Origin: Plumapathes pennacea
Lineage: Eukaryota; Cnidaria; Anthozoa; Antipatharia; Myriopathidae
NCBI GenBank assembly: GCA_964036295.1
Contig: OZ038463.1
Location: 16,665,069 to 16,729,068 of the forward strand
Direction: 5' to 3'
Length of the DNA stretch: 64,000 nucleotides
The position numbers were made by a program, and so were the translations under genes. Shown piece by piece: positions 1 through 11,100 of the stretch. Under the pieces are notes generated by a model. The model saw only the letters and a list, made by a program, of their open reading frames with translations, did not search any database and had not been told where the DNA came from. Positions within the stretch are counted from its first letter, which is position 1. Each line of letters starts with the position of its first letter.

Positions 1-2793
1 CGACCAAGCTTAGATGCGCACAACATTCAGTAATTGCATGGTCTATCAGCTGCAAGTTTAGTTTATAGCTCTGCGCTCAGCGTTCTATTGCATCATTTTC
101 TAAAAGTTGGGTGCCAATAAAATGTTTGCATTTCCAAGGCGAATGTGTAGCTTTATTATACCATATTAAGTGTAACATACAAGCCAACTGAGAAACAGAG
201 CGTTACTTTGGTTCTGAAGTCAGGCATTATTGCTATCTAACTGGTCATCGATTCTCACAAGTTTGATGCCTTTTATGTTTAACCCGCTGACAGTACACCA
301 AGGAAAAGCGACACACTCCCGCTCTCTCACAGAATCATCACGCTCTGAGAACTAGAAACTAGAACAGAATAACAGCAGTTGGCTGAAGTGTATTGTTATA
401 AAGCATACTAGAAATACGATATTCGCAGAGGTCCCACGCCCAAGTAATCGATTATGTATGACACTGCTTAGAGCTCTCATGTACTGTATGCTTTCACTAC
501 ACATCTCAATATTATATAATGCAATTAAAGGCGGATGACACTATATTAGCATTTACATGATAGTGGCATGTGTCCCATTCCGGAGAGTACTCATCATAAT
601 TTTGGGTGGGGGTGTGCCGCCTGTACCTGAAAACCCCTTACCCTATTTCAGACCAAAATATGTGACTTACTATACCCATTTTAGACCTGACTCCATAAAT
701 ATATACCCTATTTCAGACCTGACTCCAAAATGTAATACCATATTTCAGACCTATTTTAGAGATTTATTTCTTTTGCATCAATTTCCGCCCTGTGTTTTTT
801 TCCATTTGCTGTGCATTGTCCGCTGCGACACATTTCTATTAAAATCATACCCTATCCCAGGCCAAAAAGGCAAAATCTATACCTTATTTCAGACTAAAAA
901 TGTTTGAAAACGATACCCTTGGGGAGGGACGGCACATACCTATATAGCATAGTACTCCCCCCTCCCCTCCCCTCCCTGGGATCCCACTGCTGTTTGAAGA
1001 GTCAGTAATTTTATTATATAATATGTAGGGTGGTCTTAAAAGAAGGAAGTTCTTATGATATTATTCATCATGCCATGTCCATTTCACAGTAATTTATTCT
1101 GTCTCATAAGAAAGTATACATAGTCAGTCTTTGCACTACATTCATCGGTGAAAGACTGTATATTACATACTTCTCAAGTACCTGTAGGTTACATTATACT
1201 TCTCAGAAGCAAATTGATATGCATGTGTTGCCCAGTACATGTACAAACACACAAAATCCCATGCCAGAGAAATATAGCCCTAACCCTATACTCTCCTGTG
1301 AGTAAAAATGGAAAAATGAATTATAAATATTCAATAATTTTACAGAATATTAGACAAATGAGAGTCAGGTTTGCACATTATCCACAACTGTAAGATGCTG
1401 TGAGACATGAGAAGAGCATCAGTTTAGTACTGTATTGAAATTCTTATCTTAAAAAAGTCTCATTTCCCATGTCATGTGGGTATAAACTACCTCTTCCTAA
1501 TCACAGAAAGATACTTTTTCCAGTTGGACTTAGTGAACTTCATGCTTGTCTTGATATTTAGGGACCTATGAAAAACAAAACAAGCATCAAAGTCTATAAT
1601 TTAAAAAGTGTGTTCTGTGGCTTGAGATACTATGTGTTGGTGGGGTAACAGTTTAGACAATATCTCACCAGATGTCATGCAGGTGCATGGAAAAAAACTT
1701 GTTCAGAAGAAAACTTATTAAACTATATCACTAATTCTATCTAGGAAAAGAAAGAAATTAATGCTAGTAAAGAGCTGGCTGAAGTGAAATGAAACTGTGG
1801 TAAATGGAAATGACTTGTTTGGCTTATAATTAATATGTATCTTTGCAAATGGATTTTTGACTTTCAGTCTACTGAAGGCATTGACCTGTCAGGGCATTAT
1901 CTAATTGAACTTGTTTAGATCATGGCAATTTTTTTCTGTCCACACCAGCTACTAACACAGTAAATCTCTTCTGAACATTACTTTATACACAGTGATGTAT
2001 AAAGTACAGCTAAACTGCTAATTCAAAAATGCAAAAGGAAATGCAACAATAAATTACATTCTTTTCCTGGTGCCAAATTGACAAAATAATCATTCATAAC
2101 AATTTCTAGTTTACTAAACATCATTTCTGTTTATTTATATATACATTTTATATTAGTATATGTACTATGATTTATAGCAAAGGGAAGGGGGGCTTAGTAA
2201 GATAAAGAAGTAAACACAAACAAAGACTGTATATGGAAAGTAGTGGCCGGGTTTTGGAAAGTTTAGCCCAACATAAAAAGTACAGTTCAAATAACATTTG
2301 ACTTATAGTACTTATAGTATATAATATATTATAATATACACTGTATAATATACAGTGTTATACAGTACATGATAAAAACAGCTGAGCAGTTAAAACAAAA
2401 CTGCCTACTTAAACCAGAACTCACAAGTTTTTGCACTGTATAATTTCACTGAGGACAAATGTTTTGATCTGTTTTTCTGATAAACTGAAATCATGGTTTC
2501 TAGTGCTGCAATTTAATAAACACAGTTCTCTCTAATCAAATGCACAGAAACGCCAACTTCTTCTGTGTGAGTGATATTATATATATGTTGTGATTTTGTC
2601 TATAAAGCAAGTTACTTGTTAAGTGGCAAATTAACCTCTGCACCGTATGACACTGGAAGTTAATCTAACTGTCAAGACTCAAACGGTCAAAACAGTTTTC
2701 TGTCGTGAAAATTTATAGCATCACAACAACAAAGCCTTATCGCGGCCACAAAATGTCCGATAAGCTCGAAGCAATGCATAACGGACGAGTTGA
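1..2793. other. No gene recognised; AT-rich repeat-bearing DNA
   Basis: I see no convincing exon on either strand here. The only structures are a degenerate tandem stretch near 600-930 and a short AT palindrome near 2310-2365 (alternating TATA/ATAT with ACTGTATAATATACAGT). Reading frames in this stretch are low-complexity and unlike any family I know. Confidence 0.5.
625..930. repeat. Degenerate tandem repeat with TATTTCAGACC core
   Basis: Variants of ATACCCTATTTCAGACC recur at irregular 25-60 bp spacing (near 647, 685, 705, 740, 850 and 880). A long open frame runs through it but is only a translation of the repeat. It may be part of a dispersed element whose ends I cannot place. Confidence 0.5.
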
Positions 2794-2855
2794 GTGAAGA
2801 AAGTAAATAGACGTGTATTACCTGCCCCTTGGAGCTATCGGCCGGCCTTCAAGCA

Positions 2856-3347
2856 CTATTTTAGCTTATTTTCTGTCCTCCTGCTGTTCGTGCAGAGCCG
2901 GGTTGTCAGGGTTAGCCCATCCACGGCTATTGCAGATATTGTTGCCTCTGGAAGTTGCCTCATTTTGAGCCTGAAGCCTGCGGGCCTCTTGTGCAATCGT
3001 TTCATTGTGGCGTCGGGAAGCAGCTCGTTGTCGAGCGGCTTTAACGCGCTGTTCTTTTGCCTGAGTTGTTTCTTGGGCCAGCTTCTGCCTATGATGCTCC
3101 CGATCAGCTGCTCTCTTTCCTGGGTTGTCTCCTGAGCTCGTTTCTGCTGATAATGCTCTCGGTCATACCGTTGCTTCGCTTTCTTGGCAGCGACAGCACT
3201 GTCTGTTCGCCGTCTGCGCTCGACACGGATACACCGCTCCTGCCTTGTCTTACGAATTCGTCTTAGTCTCGCTTGTTCTCTTCGTTGTTGAAGACAAACT
3301 TGTTTCTCCTCTTGAGAGTGTTCGGTTTGATTCTTCGCTTGATTCAT
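2856..3347 (-). pseudogene. Arg/Glu-rich repeat ORF fragment (STPR-like)
   Basis: An open frame of 163 codons whose first two thirds are Arg/Gln/Glu-rich helical repeats of about 23 residues, with cores such as RREQARLRRIRKTRQER and a looser second unit near DREHYQQKRAQETTQERE. The pattern resembles STPR-type repeats, also found next to some transposon proteins. The C-terminal third is unrelated and looks like non-coding DNA. Related fragments occur at 14918-15244 (-), near 16381-16620 (+) and near 19571-19860 (+), always inside repeats, so I read it as a remnant of a repetitive gene family or transposon. No nucleic-acid enzyme domain is visible. Identification is by pattern only. Confidence 0.45.
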
Positions 3348-3404
3348 ACTTGCCTCCTATACAGTGTCCGTTGCTTCGCAACGGACCAGCAGAACACCAC
3401 GTGA

Positions 3405-3660
3405 TCAACCCAGCAGACACCGCGGTGTGGGAAGGTCGCCCGTGAACGAAAAACATTAAAACACGAGATTCGAGGTCGCGAGAGGAAAGAGCCTGGGAAC
3501 GAGGTTAGAGTGTTCTACCCAGCAAACCCCGCGCGTGATTCTGTTCCGAGTTTCTACCCAGCAGACCCCGCTGCGCGGGGAAGTGATTTTCTTCCGATGT
3601 TTTTCCCAGAAAACCCCGCTGCGCGGGGAGGTCGCCCGTGAACGAAAAACATTAAAAAAC
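3405..3660. repeat. GC-hairpin direct repeats
   Basis: GC-rich hairpins (CCCCGCTGCGCGGGG and variants) occur near 3415, 3570 and 3615. Two copies of a 27-bp segment beginning GGTCGCCCGTGAACGAAAAA lie at 3433-3459 and 3630-3656. The spacing suggests a local duplication of a transposon end. Confidence 0.55.
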
Positions 3661-4646
3661 GACATGGTGTTCAGATTAGTACCCACGCAGGGCGTGGGAA
3701 CAAAACTCACACAAGTATACACAAACGTACACTGTAGATACAATATTACGTTTGAAAATGACCCCATTAGTAGGGCATACATTACAATATGCATAAAAGG
3801 TTTTCTTGAACCACTCCTTTGAACACCAAAATCCTTTGATCTGCCATTATTAGGGCCTCGAAAGTTGAAGGATGAATAATTAGCAAGCGAAAAATTAAAA
3901 CAAAACAATACAGTTTTTTTTTTTATCATGTGAAGTGTCAAACTAAGATTGATGTGAATACTATGCTTAACTTCCGCCGTGAAAGTGGTTTGGGCTGACG
4001 GTTGCCTTCAAATACAGTGGCGCTCACGCAAACCGCCAGCTTACACAATATTTACTGCCTATCAATCTTAGCTTTTTAACGCACATTATACGTTTCATCT
4101 GCACGCCGACGCAGGGCAAAACTAATTCTCACAGGAGGAGTATAGCACTCAATTTGTAGACTGTGATTTTTGTACTTATTCAGTGATGCATTGCGTGCAT
4201 AGCACGAAAATCATAAGAATCTAACACATCCCCTAAACATATATTGTTTGGTAGAACTATCAGAGGCCACGTTTTTATTCTTTAGCGCAATTTGCTTCTT
4301 CTCCTTCTTGTTATTTTCCACCTCCGTTACTCGTATCCGTTACTCGGCGCCGCGGTGTTGGGTTCTCAAATCGAACAGAAAGCAATTTTCTTACAAACTC
4401 GAAAAGCGCAAAATGCAAAAAAACTTAAGAAATCGATTCATATATATCCCACTCAAATATTGGCTATTTTTTGTATACAGTGCTCCTTTAAACCTCGAAC
4501 CGAAAGAACTCACACATCAAGTCTGCCGTATTTCTGTTACTGTTTTCTGCGCCGCCACACCACTCCTTAGGCGAGTCAAAAACTGCAGCAATAAGCTCTC
4601 GACTTGTTATTTCCGAATTTGCCACTTGTAGGGAGCGCCAGGACGT

Positions 4647-4876
4647 GTAAGTTAGACCGAGTGACATTTTGAAGTTTGCGGGCTGCATTATACGGCAATC
4701 TTAAACTGCGTAGATTACTTGTCCTAACTTGTAGTACGCCTACGCCTTTGCACATATCTGGTATGTCTTCTATCATTGATAGCTTAATTATCTTGCCAAA
4801 ACAAAATTTGGAATTGTTGAACACAGACAAATTAAGAGGCAAACAGTTTTCTTGACTATTTAAATTGCCTTATCAG
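4647..4876 (+). other. Probable 5' UTR intron of gene A
   Basis: A consensus donor GTAAGT at 4647 and an acceptor ending TTATCAG at 4876 bracket 230 bp upstream of the gene A start codon. Gene B keeps both sites (GTAAGT at 35219, TTATCAG ending 35463), and the intervening sequence is recognisably homologous. This suggests a non-coding first exon ending at 4646 and a promoter upstream of about 4600. Inference from splice signals and conservation only. Confidence 0.5.
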
Positions 4877-4887
4877 AAGATGCTGTG

Positions 4888-5185
4888 ATGAGAGAAAATA
4901 ACCAAGGAAGCAACTTAGAAACAGATGGCATCGCACACGAAGAGACACGTAATGCCAGAAGAAGTGACCTTACAACCATGGCTGACGTGAAAACCGACCA
5001 CAACAGTCACACCACAGATGATTTGGTAACAGACGGCAATGACAATGAAGATACAGGAAAGGGTAATTTCCACAGAGTAGCGTTGAAGAGCGATAACTGT
5101 GTAACAACAAGAGGTCCATCTGGTGCTGAGTGTGCATTTTTTGTACAACCACCCAGCAACTGGTCCCAAACACTGCCAATCCCAG
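4888..5185 (+). CDS. Gene A exon 1: acidic N-terminal leader
   Basis: Starts at ATG 4888 and ends in phase 1 at a GTAATT donor. It encodes about 99 residues rich in Asp/Asn/Thr (TTDDLVTDGNDNEDTG), with no signal peptide or membrane segment, probably disordered. The start is supported by gene B, whose ATG aligns at 35475 while flanking codons differ. A micro-ORF ATG CTG TGA at 4880 overlaps the start as TGATG. Confidence 0.75.
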
Positions 5186-8100
5186 GTAATTCTAGTATGC
5201 CACAATGCCATGACAGTAACCACAACAATTGAGATTTATTTCTGTGCCTATGACCGTGATCGTGACCAAGGCCGCGTGTCTATGGCTGTGACGATGATGA
5301 TGACTGCTGGCTAGACTGAGTACTATAATGACGTCACTTGTTACTGTTACTATCAAAACTGATACTGAAATGATACTGGTGTTACCAGTTTTGTTATCAG
5401 TGCTTCTGGTGGAATTCACAGGGGGCCTGATGTAGTTTGGTTCCTTTATTCATAGTCTTGCGTGTTCGGACTTATATGTCAGAATAACATAATATGAACT
5501 GCGGATACTTATGTTAAGAGTGCTTTTTCAGTGCTATCTGCCTTTAACAGTACGTAACTGGGAGGGTCACTTTCAAAGCACTTTAATACTTTGGATTATT
5601 GCTCGCTTTGTGCTCCTGCTCATAAGTATAGGGACAAAGAGACGGAATTATATATATGATTGTGGTAGATATTAGACTTCAAATGTGCTTGAACACTTCA
5701 CATACGTACATATTGAACTGTACTTCAGGAAACCCCCAGAGTGACTCATCTTATGCGCCAAGCAAACCAAAAGCTGAACACAAGAAGAAGCGCATGGCGC
5801 AATCTGTGAAACAGGATCGCAAGGCGCAGACTCGGTATACAAACTTTCTGATGTGTGATGGCTACGTTGTGGAGATTGTAGGAGGAAAGCACTTCACGAC
5901 ACCAGATGGAGAGTTCGTAGAGATGAAGAGTGGAACACAGTACAAGATATTTGTGAAGAATATGCATCCCCGAGGTCAGTGCTAAATCATAATGCAATAC
6001 CGCTCGGAGCTAAGTGATAGTCTTAGGCTAAAAGAAGCTGATGTTTCCATTATTTTTGCCTGTGCAGCAAAGCACGCGATTATCACATGATTACCGTACC
6101 GCCCAATCAGCATGCACGATTTATGGCAGGAGAGCTTCACATCAACCAACTACTCAAGATGGCCTTCGCCATTTCTTGAATTCAAAAACGCTATAGAGAA
6201 ATGACCTGCGATTTCTGAGGAGAAAAAAATCAACGTTGGAACATGGCATGTGCAGGGAATCGGCTCTATTAAGTCTGATTCGGATGACACCGCGGAAATA
6301 CGGTTTTCAGCCGTGCGGTCACCTTACTTTTGAGTCAGCGGTTATTGCACAAAACCGTCGATTCAAGTGCAGATTTTGTAGTTAATTGTGCGCTCGTAAA
6401 CCTCAAGACTTAGCCAATAAGCTCAATGCTTGGACTCGATACTCAACTGTAAGTTAGATCAATGCATTCTCTATAACATAAGTTGTTCACAAGAAAAACG
6501 AGGCTTGCACACGATGTGAAATTTCACTTCGAATTATGAGAAGTTAGATAGCCATGGCGACAAACGCTGACCAACGGAAGTGACGTCAAGAACGTATTTC
6601 CGTTGTGCCGATTTAAACGCCGCTCTTCACATGCATCCAATCTATTGTAATGCAATTGGCTAGTTTATACTGATTTGCATTTAGTTTGGCACGTTTGAGG
6701 AGCTCTTTATTATAATGACTTGATTTTCCCAAGAAACCAAATCTAGAAACTGTACTCCACGATCGCAGCATTGTGACAATAATTTTTGGAAGTTATGTTT
6801 GTGGAACGCAATAGTTAATGATGGCCTATAATTCAATTTATTATTCAAAAAATACGTAGTATTGCATTGTGAATTTTGTAAAGGCCAAATTCAGCTCTAT
6901 GTTGATACCTATCCAACAAACCAAGTTGTCACTGTTTAAATCCATTCGGACTATTAACTTTTGAACGCTTTTTGAATTTAGGTTGTAACCTGGACATCTC
7001 TATCGATGGTTATGACATTGGTGGTTGGGTATTGGATGGACATCAGGAATTCAAAATTGAAAGACCGGCCTACGACAATCGCACGTTTACATTTTATCGA
7101 GTAAAGCAAGCGCCCGAAGGCTCTGGAATAGAGAAAGGCAAGGAGGAGAATGGCCTCGTTGAATGTGTCTTCACACCGGAATCTGATATTCCCGTGCTGG
7201 TCAGTACCCCTGAATTGTTTGAGCCGATACAAATTCAAATGCCACCCCACGCTACAGTGAAGGACGTTAAACATGAAGCACAAAGGCGCCTTGGTTCGGA
7301 GGAAGATGCTGATCAGGTTATGACTCAAGGAACACGTATGCTAGACAACAGGATCCAGTTAAGGTAAATAAAGTTTTGTTTGGCTGTCTTTTAAAAAGTG
7401 CAAATCCTAAAACTACGTTTGCCTACACTATAAGATCTTAACTTACTACGTTATTTTATGGAAATATTTTATTTCGCGGGTAAATTGTTGTAATTGTCAC
7501 CAGAGAGTTTTATCAGCTCTGCCAAAACAAAATGGTGTGGGACATTTGTGAACATCTATGTCGCTTTCCTTTGGTGACTGGTAATAGTTTAGATAGTACT
7601 CTGCTCCCTTTTGTACTCTTCCCCCCTTTTATTGTATTTCAAGTGTTGGTTTATCCCAGTCCAAGGGACAGGTTTCCGGTTTTTTAAAAAACAAAATGTC
7701 TCTACTTGTACGGCTAGGATGTATTTTACTTACTGTCATGTTATATAAACAACCAAAGTTGGGAGTAAATGTTCTGCCATGATAATTAAAAAGCAAACTG
7801 ACGGCTCCTGGCGTGAAATACCGCTCGACTCCGTTAATAAATGTTTCTCCATCCCTATGTAAAGTAAAAAGTAACTATATTTTTTATATGAGTACACAAA
7901 TTCATGGTCACGTGGGTGTACTTTAGTATGCTTTTGAATATAATAACTAGTCGAGCTTTTAGTAATGTATACGTATACCATGCAGATCTTGTGGAATGCA
8001 GTCGTCACAAGTCCTCCTCTTGCTAAAAAGTGAGCTGGAGATTACCATCCAAGCCTCCACGGGCCAAATATTTCCTGTGACTGTACACCCGGGTCGAGCT

Positions 8101-11100
8101 AAAGTTAAGGACGTCATGGAAAAGATAAAGCGTCACACTGATGTGCCTGTTAAGGACCAACAACTGTATCATGGAGAAACTTGCTTATCTGACAGGCCGT
8201 GGAAACCTCTTCCTGAAGCCCTGATTTTGATGGAAGACCCCGTACTAGCTGTAGATATCCCAGAATACCTAGAAATCAGCGTGCGACTCACAGAAGGGGA
8301 AGTGATTCCAATCAAGATAGACAAGTTGAAGACTTTGGTGGATCTACAAAGCAAGGTTCCCGCATGTGCTATCGTTGGAATAAAGATGCGAGTGTGGTTT
8401 ATTCATGAGGGAAAAAAGTTAAACCCTCTCAAAGACAGTGGGAGTCTAGTGAGTTATGGCCTGGAATCGGGTTCTGTCCTGGATGTGCAATTTGAAGTTG
8501 TCTTGATCTCTGTAACAGTTAGACTGCCAGATGGAATCGAAGCTAAACTGGTAGTGGATCCAAATGGAACGCTGAAAGATTTGCTGCAAAAAGTTTCATT
8601 TCATGGTGGCGAGGAGCTCGGAGAAATGGAGTATATTTTAAATGGCTCCACCCTACAATTGCAAGACACCACTGCTCGTTTAAAAGGTGAAGGCACACAT
8701 TATATTTCAACTTCCTGTTTTTCAAAAGTGTTCAAAACAAGACATATATTTATAAAAGATGGGGACAATAATATTTTTTTCTCACAGACCAATATTGCTT
8801 AGCTCTCGTTTTTGTTTCTTTTGCTTTTATTATTACAGAGTGTGGCGTGATAGACGGATCTATCTTGGAGATCAGGAAGAAAGGAAACAATTCTGATGAG
8901 TCACTTTTAGGACCATCCCCTGGTAAGCTTCATAATTCTGCTATTACAGACGGCAGCATTTCTGGCTCCTACTGTCGTCTTCCCCACCCCTCCCCGGTGA
9001 AGAAGCCGAAGTGTCCGCTGCTCGCTTGTCCTACAATTACGTCATACTCGTACTTCTTCTCTTCATTTCTTAAGATGATTTTTGTTTTTTCAGTTGGGCT
9101 GTTGCTTTTTAATTCTTAAGTTGTTCTTTAGTTCCCCTATTTTTTGTAATATAATTCAGTTCTGACAATACTCAAAAGGTTGGCGTTGAAAGTTCCATCA
9201 GTTTTTCCCAAATTGCCCTACGACAGAAAAAAAAATACGAGATGGTGTGCAGACCGGGAAGAGGAGGTTTCAAAAAAATGTGTACATTTCCATCTTAACC
9301 ATAACATGACGCATCCAACGCATAGAAGACACATACATATACCGAAATCTATTTGAAACCGGTATTGAAGAAAACAATTTCCCAACAGAACTCTTTATAT
9401 CAACTTTACATACGCATGTTAAACCTGTCTTGGAAACCAGTTATTTTAGAACACTGCTTTACAATAACAGATTTAGGTTTCGACTTACAGCACTCGCCAG
9501 ATGTATTTTTTCTAAGTAACATATATCAGGTAAAGCGTTGATATTGAATACCTTGATATCTGTAATTTTTATTGCGGGCTGAAAGAGCCGCGTGCACGTC
9601 TCTCAGTCTTGCAGTCAGGCTCAGGGACGTCAAGCATTGGCGGTGATGGTAAGGAGTGCGCTTTTGTGTGTAAATAATGATCCTGCGAATGCAAACCCAT
9701 GAATTACGTCCAAATTATTTATTATTCCATGTGTTATATAAGCGGTGTTCAAAATAACTACGCAATCAATACGACCGGGTAAAATGACGTCAACGAGAAC
9801 TCAGTAACTCTTATACTGTGCTCTTATATTGGTCACACAGAGAAAAACGACAGAATGCTCTTGTTTTGAAAATTAAGTTCATTTTTGGAATAACGCCAAT
9901 AAAAAAATGGGTTTAAACTATTCTACTATGGGTGCAGAATAATATTACATTAACTTAAGCGGTAATTGCATGCAAACTTTCTCTTTATCAAGCTTTGGAC
10001 TTACAGTTTTGCATTTGTTTGACAGAAGATTACGAGGTAATGGCTCCAGGTAAGCAGTGCTTGTGTGGAAATAGTTTCTTACGCATAACAAGTTAGCCTG
10101 CATTTGAACTTTGTTTAAACCTTGTTGCTGTCCATTGAAGTTGCGCATCAGAAGAACAATCACGACGGTAGAAAGTTCAGGCCACTTCAACATTGAATGG
10201 AAGGCGGAGGGTGTGTCTTTCAACTGAAACAGTAGAGAATTTACTGAAAAAGTGCGAATGTCCGAAAGACGTTTGTACTCATGGTTTTGCATACTTTTTT
10301 TCTTGACAGATGATTACGAGGTAATAGCTCCAGGTGAGCAGTGCCTGTGTGAAAACAGTTTCTTACCCATAACAAGTGTGTTTGAACTTTGTTTGCACCT
10401 TTTTACTGTGCATTGAATTGCGCATCAGAAAGACAACCACGACGGTAGAAAGTTCAGGCCACTTCAACTTTGAATGGGGGGAGTGGGGGGTGTCTTTCAA
10501 CAGAAACAGTAGATAATTTATTAAAAAAGTGCGAGTGTCCCAAGACTTTTGTCGGCTGATTGAAACTTTGGTACTCATAGTTTTGCACTTTTTTTGGCAG
10601 ATGATCACGAGGCTCCAATGATGACTTCAGCTGGTAAGCAGTGCTTGTGTGTAAATAGAATAACTGCACCAATAAAACAATTGGGTTTAATCTACTATGG
10701 GTGCAGAATTATATTACATTAACGAGCGGCAATTGCATGCGCACTATTTTTTATCAAGCTTTGATATAGTTTCAAATTTTTTTGACAGAAGATTACAAGG
10801 TTTCAGGTGGTTGTGTGGAAATAGTTTTTTACCCATAACAAGTGTGCTTGAATTTTGTTTACACCTTTTTACTGTGCATTGAAGTTGTGCATTGGAAAAA
10901 CAATCACAACGGTAGAAAGTTCAGGCCACTTCAACATTGAACAGGGGGAGAAGGGGGGGGGGGGGTTGTCTTTCAACTGAAACAGTAGAAAATTTACTAA
11001 AAAGGTGCGAAAGCAAGTCTTGAAACAGGCCTTATAGAACGGAACCTATGTTTCGGAGAAAAACATCAAGCCAAGCAATACAATACAATAAGTAATTAAT

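Larger units (their letters stand above)
9990..10985 (+). repeat. Tandem exon-intron units, about 290 bp each
   Basis: Units of exon plus following intron repeat with starts near 10026, 10310 and 10601, then a shortened one at 10789. Each intron begins GTAAGCAGTG or close, passes a block like TTTGAACTTTGTTTACACC, then AGAAAGTTCAGGCCACTTCA, a poly-G stretch and GTCTTTCAACTGAAACAGTA, and ends TTTGACAG. Pieces of the same intron recur near 12540, 18000, 18890, 24700, 52660, 54890 and 60300. Confidence 0.75.

Noticed and set aside
557..907. 116-codon frame as a gene
   Set aside because: It is the translation of a degenerate tandem repeat.
5007..5228. Several minus-strand frames opposite gene A exon 1
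   Set aside because: They are shadows of a real exon and are not kept in gene B beyond what the plus-strand codons require.
8687..8802. Gene A exon 4 reading through to 8802
   Set aside because: The added residues are low-complexity, whereas splicing at 8686 joins the closing Ubl strand in exon 5, as in gene B.
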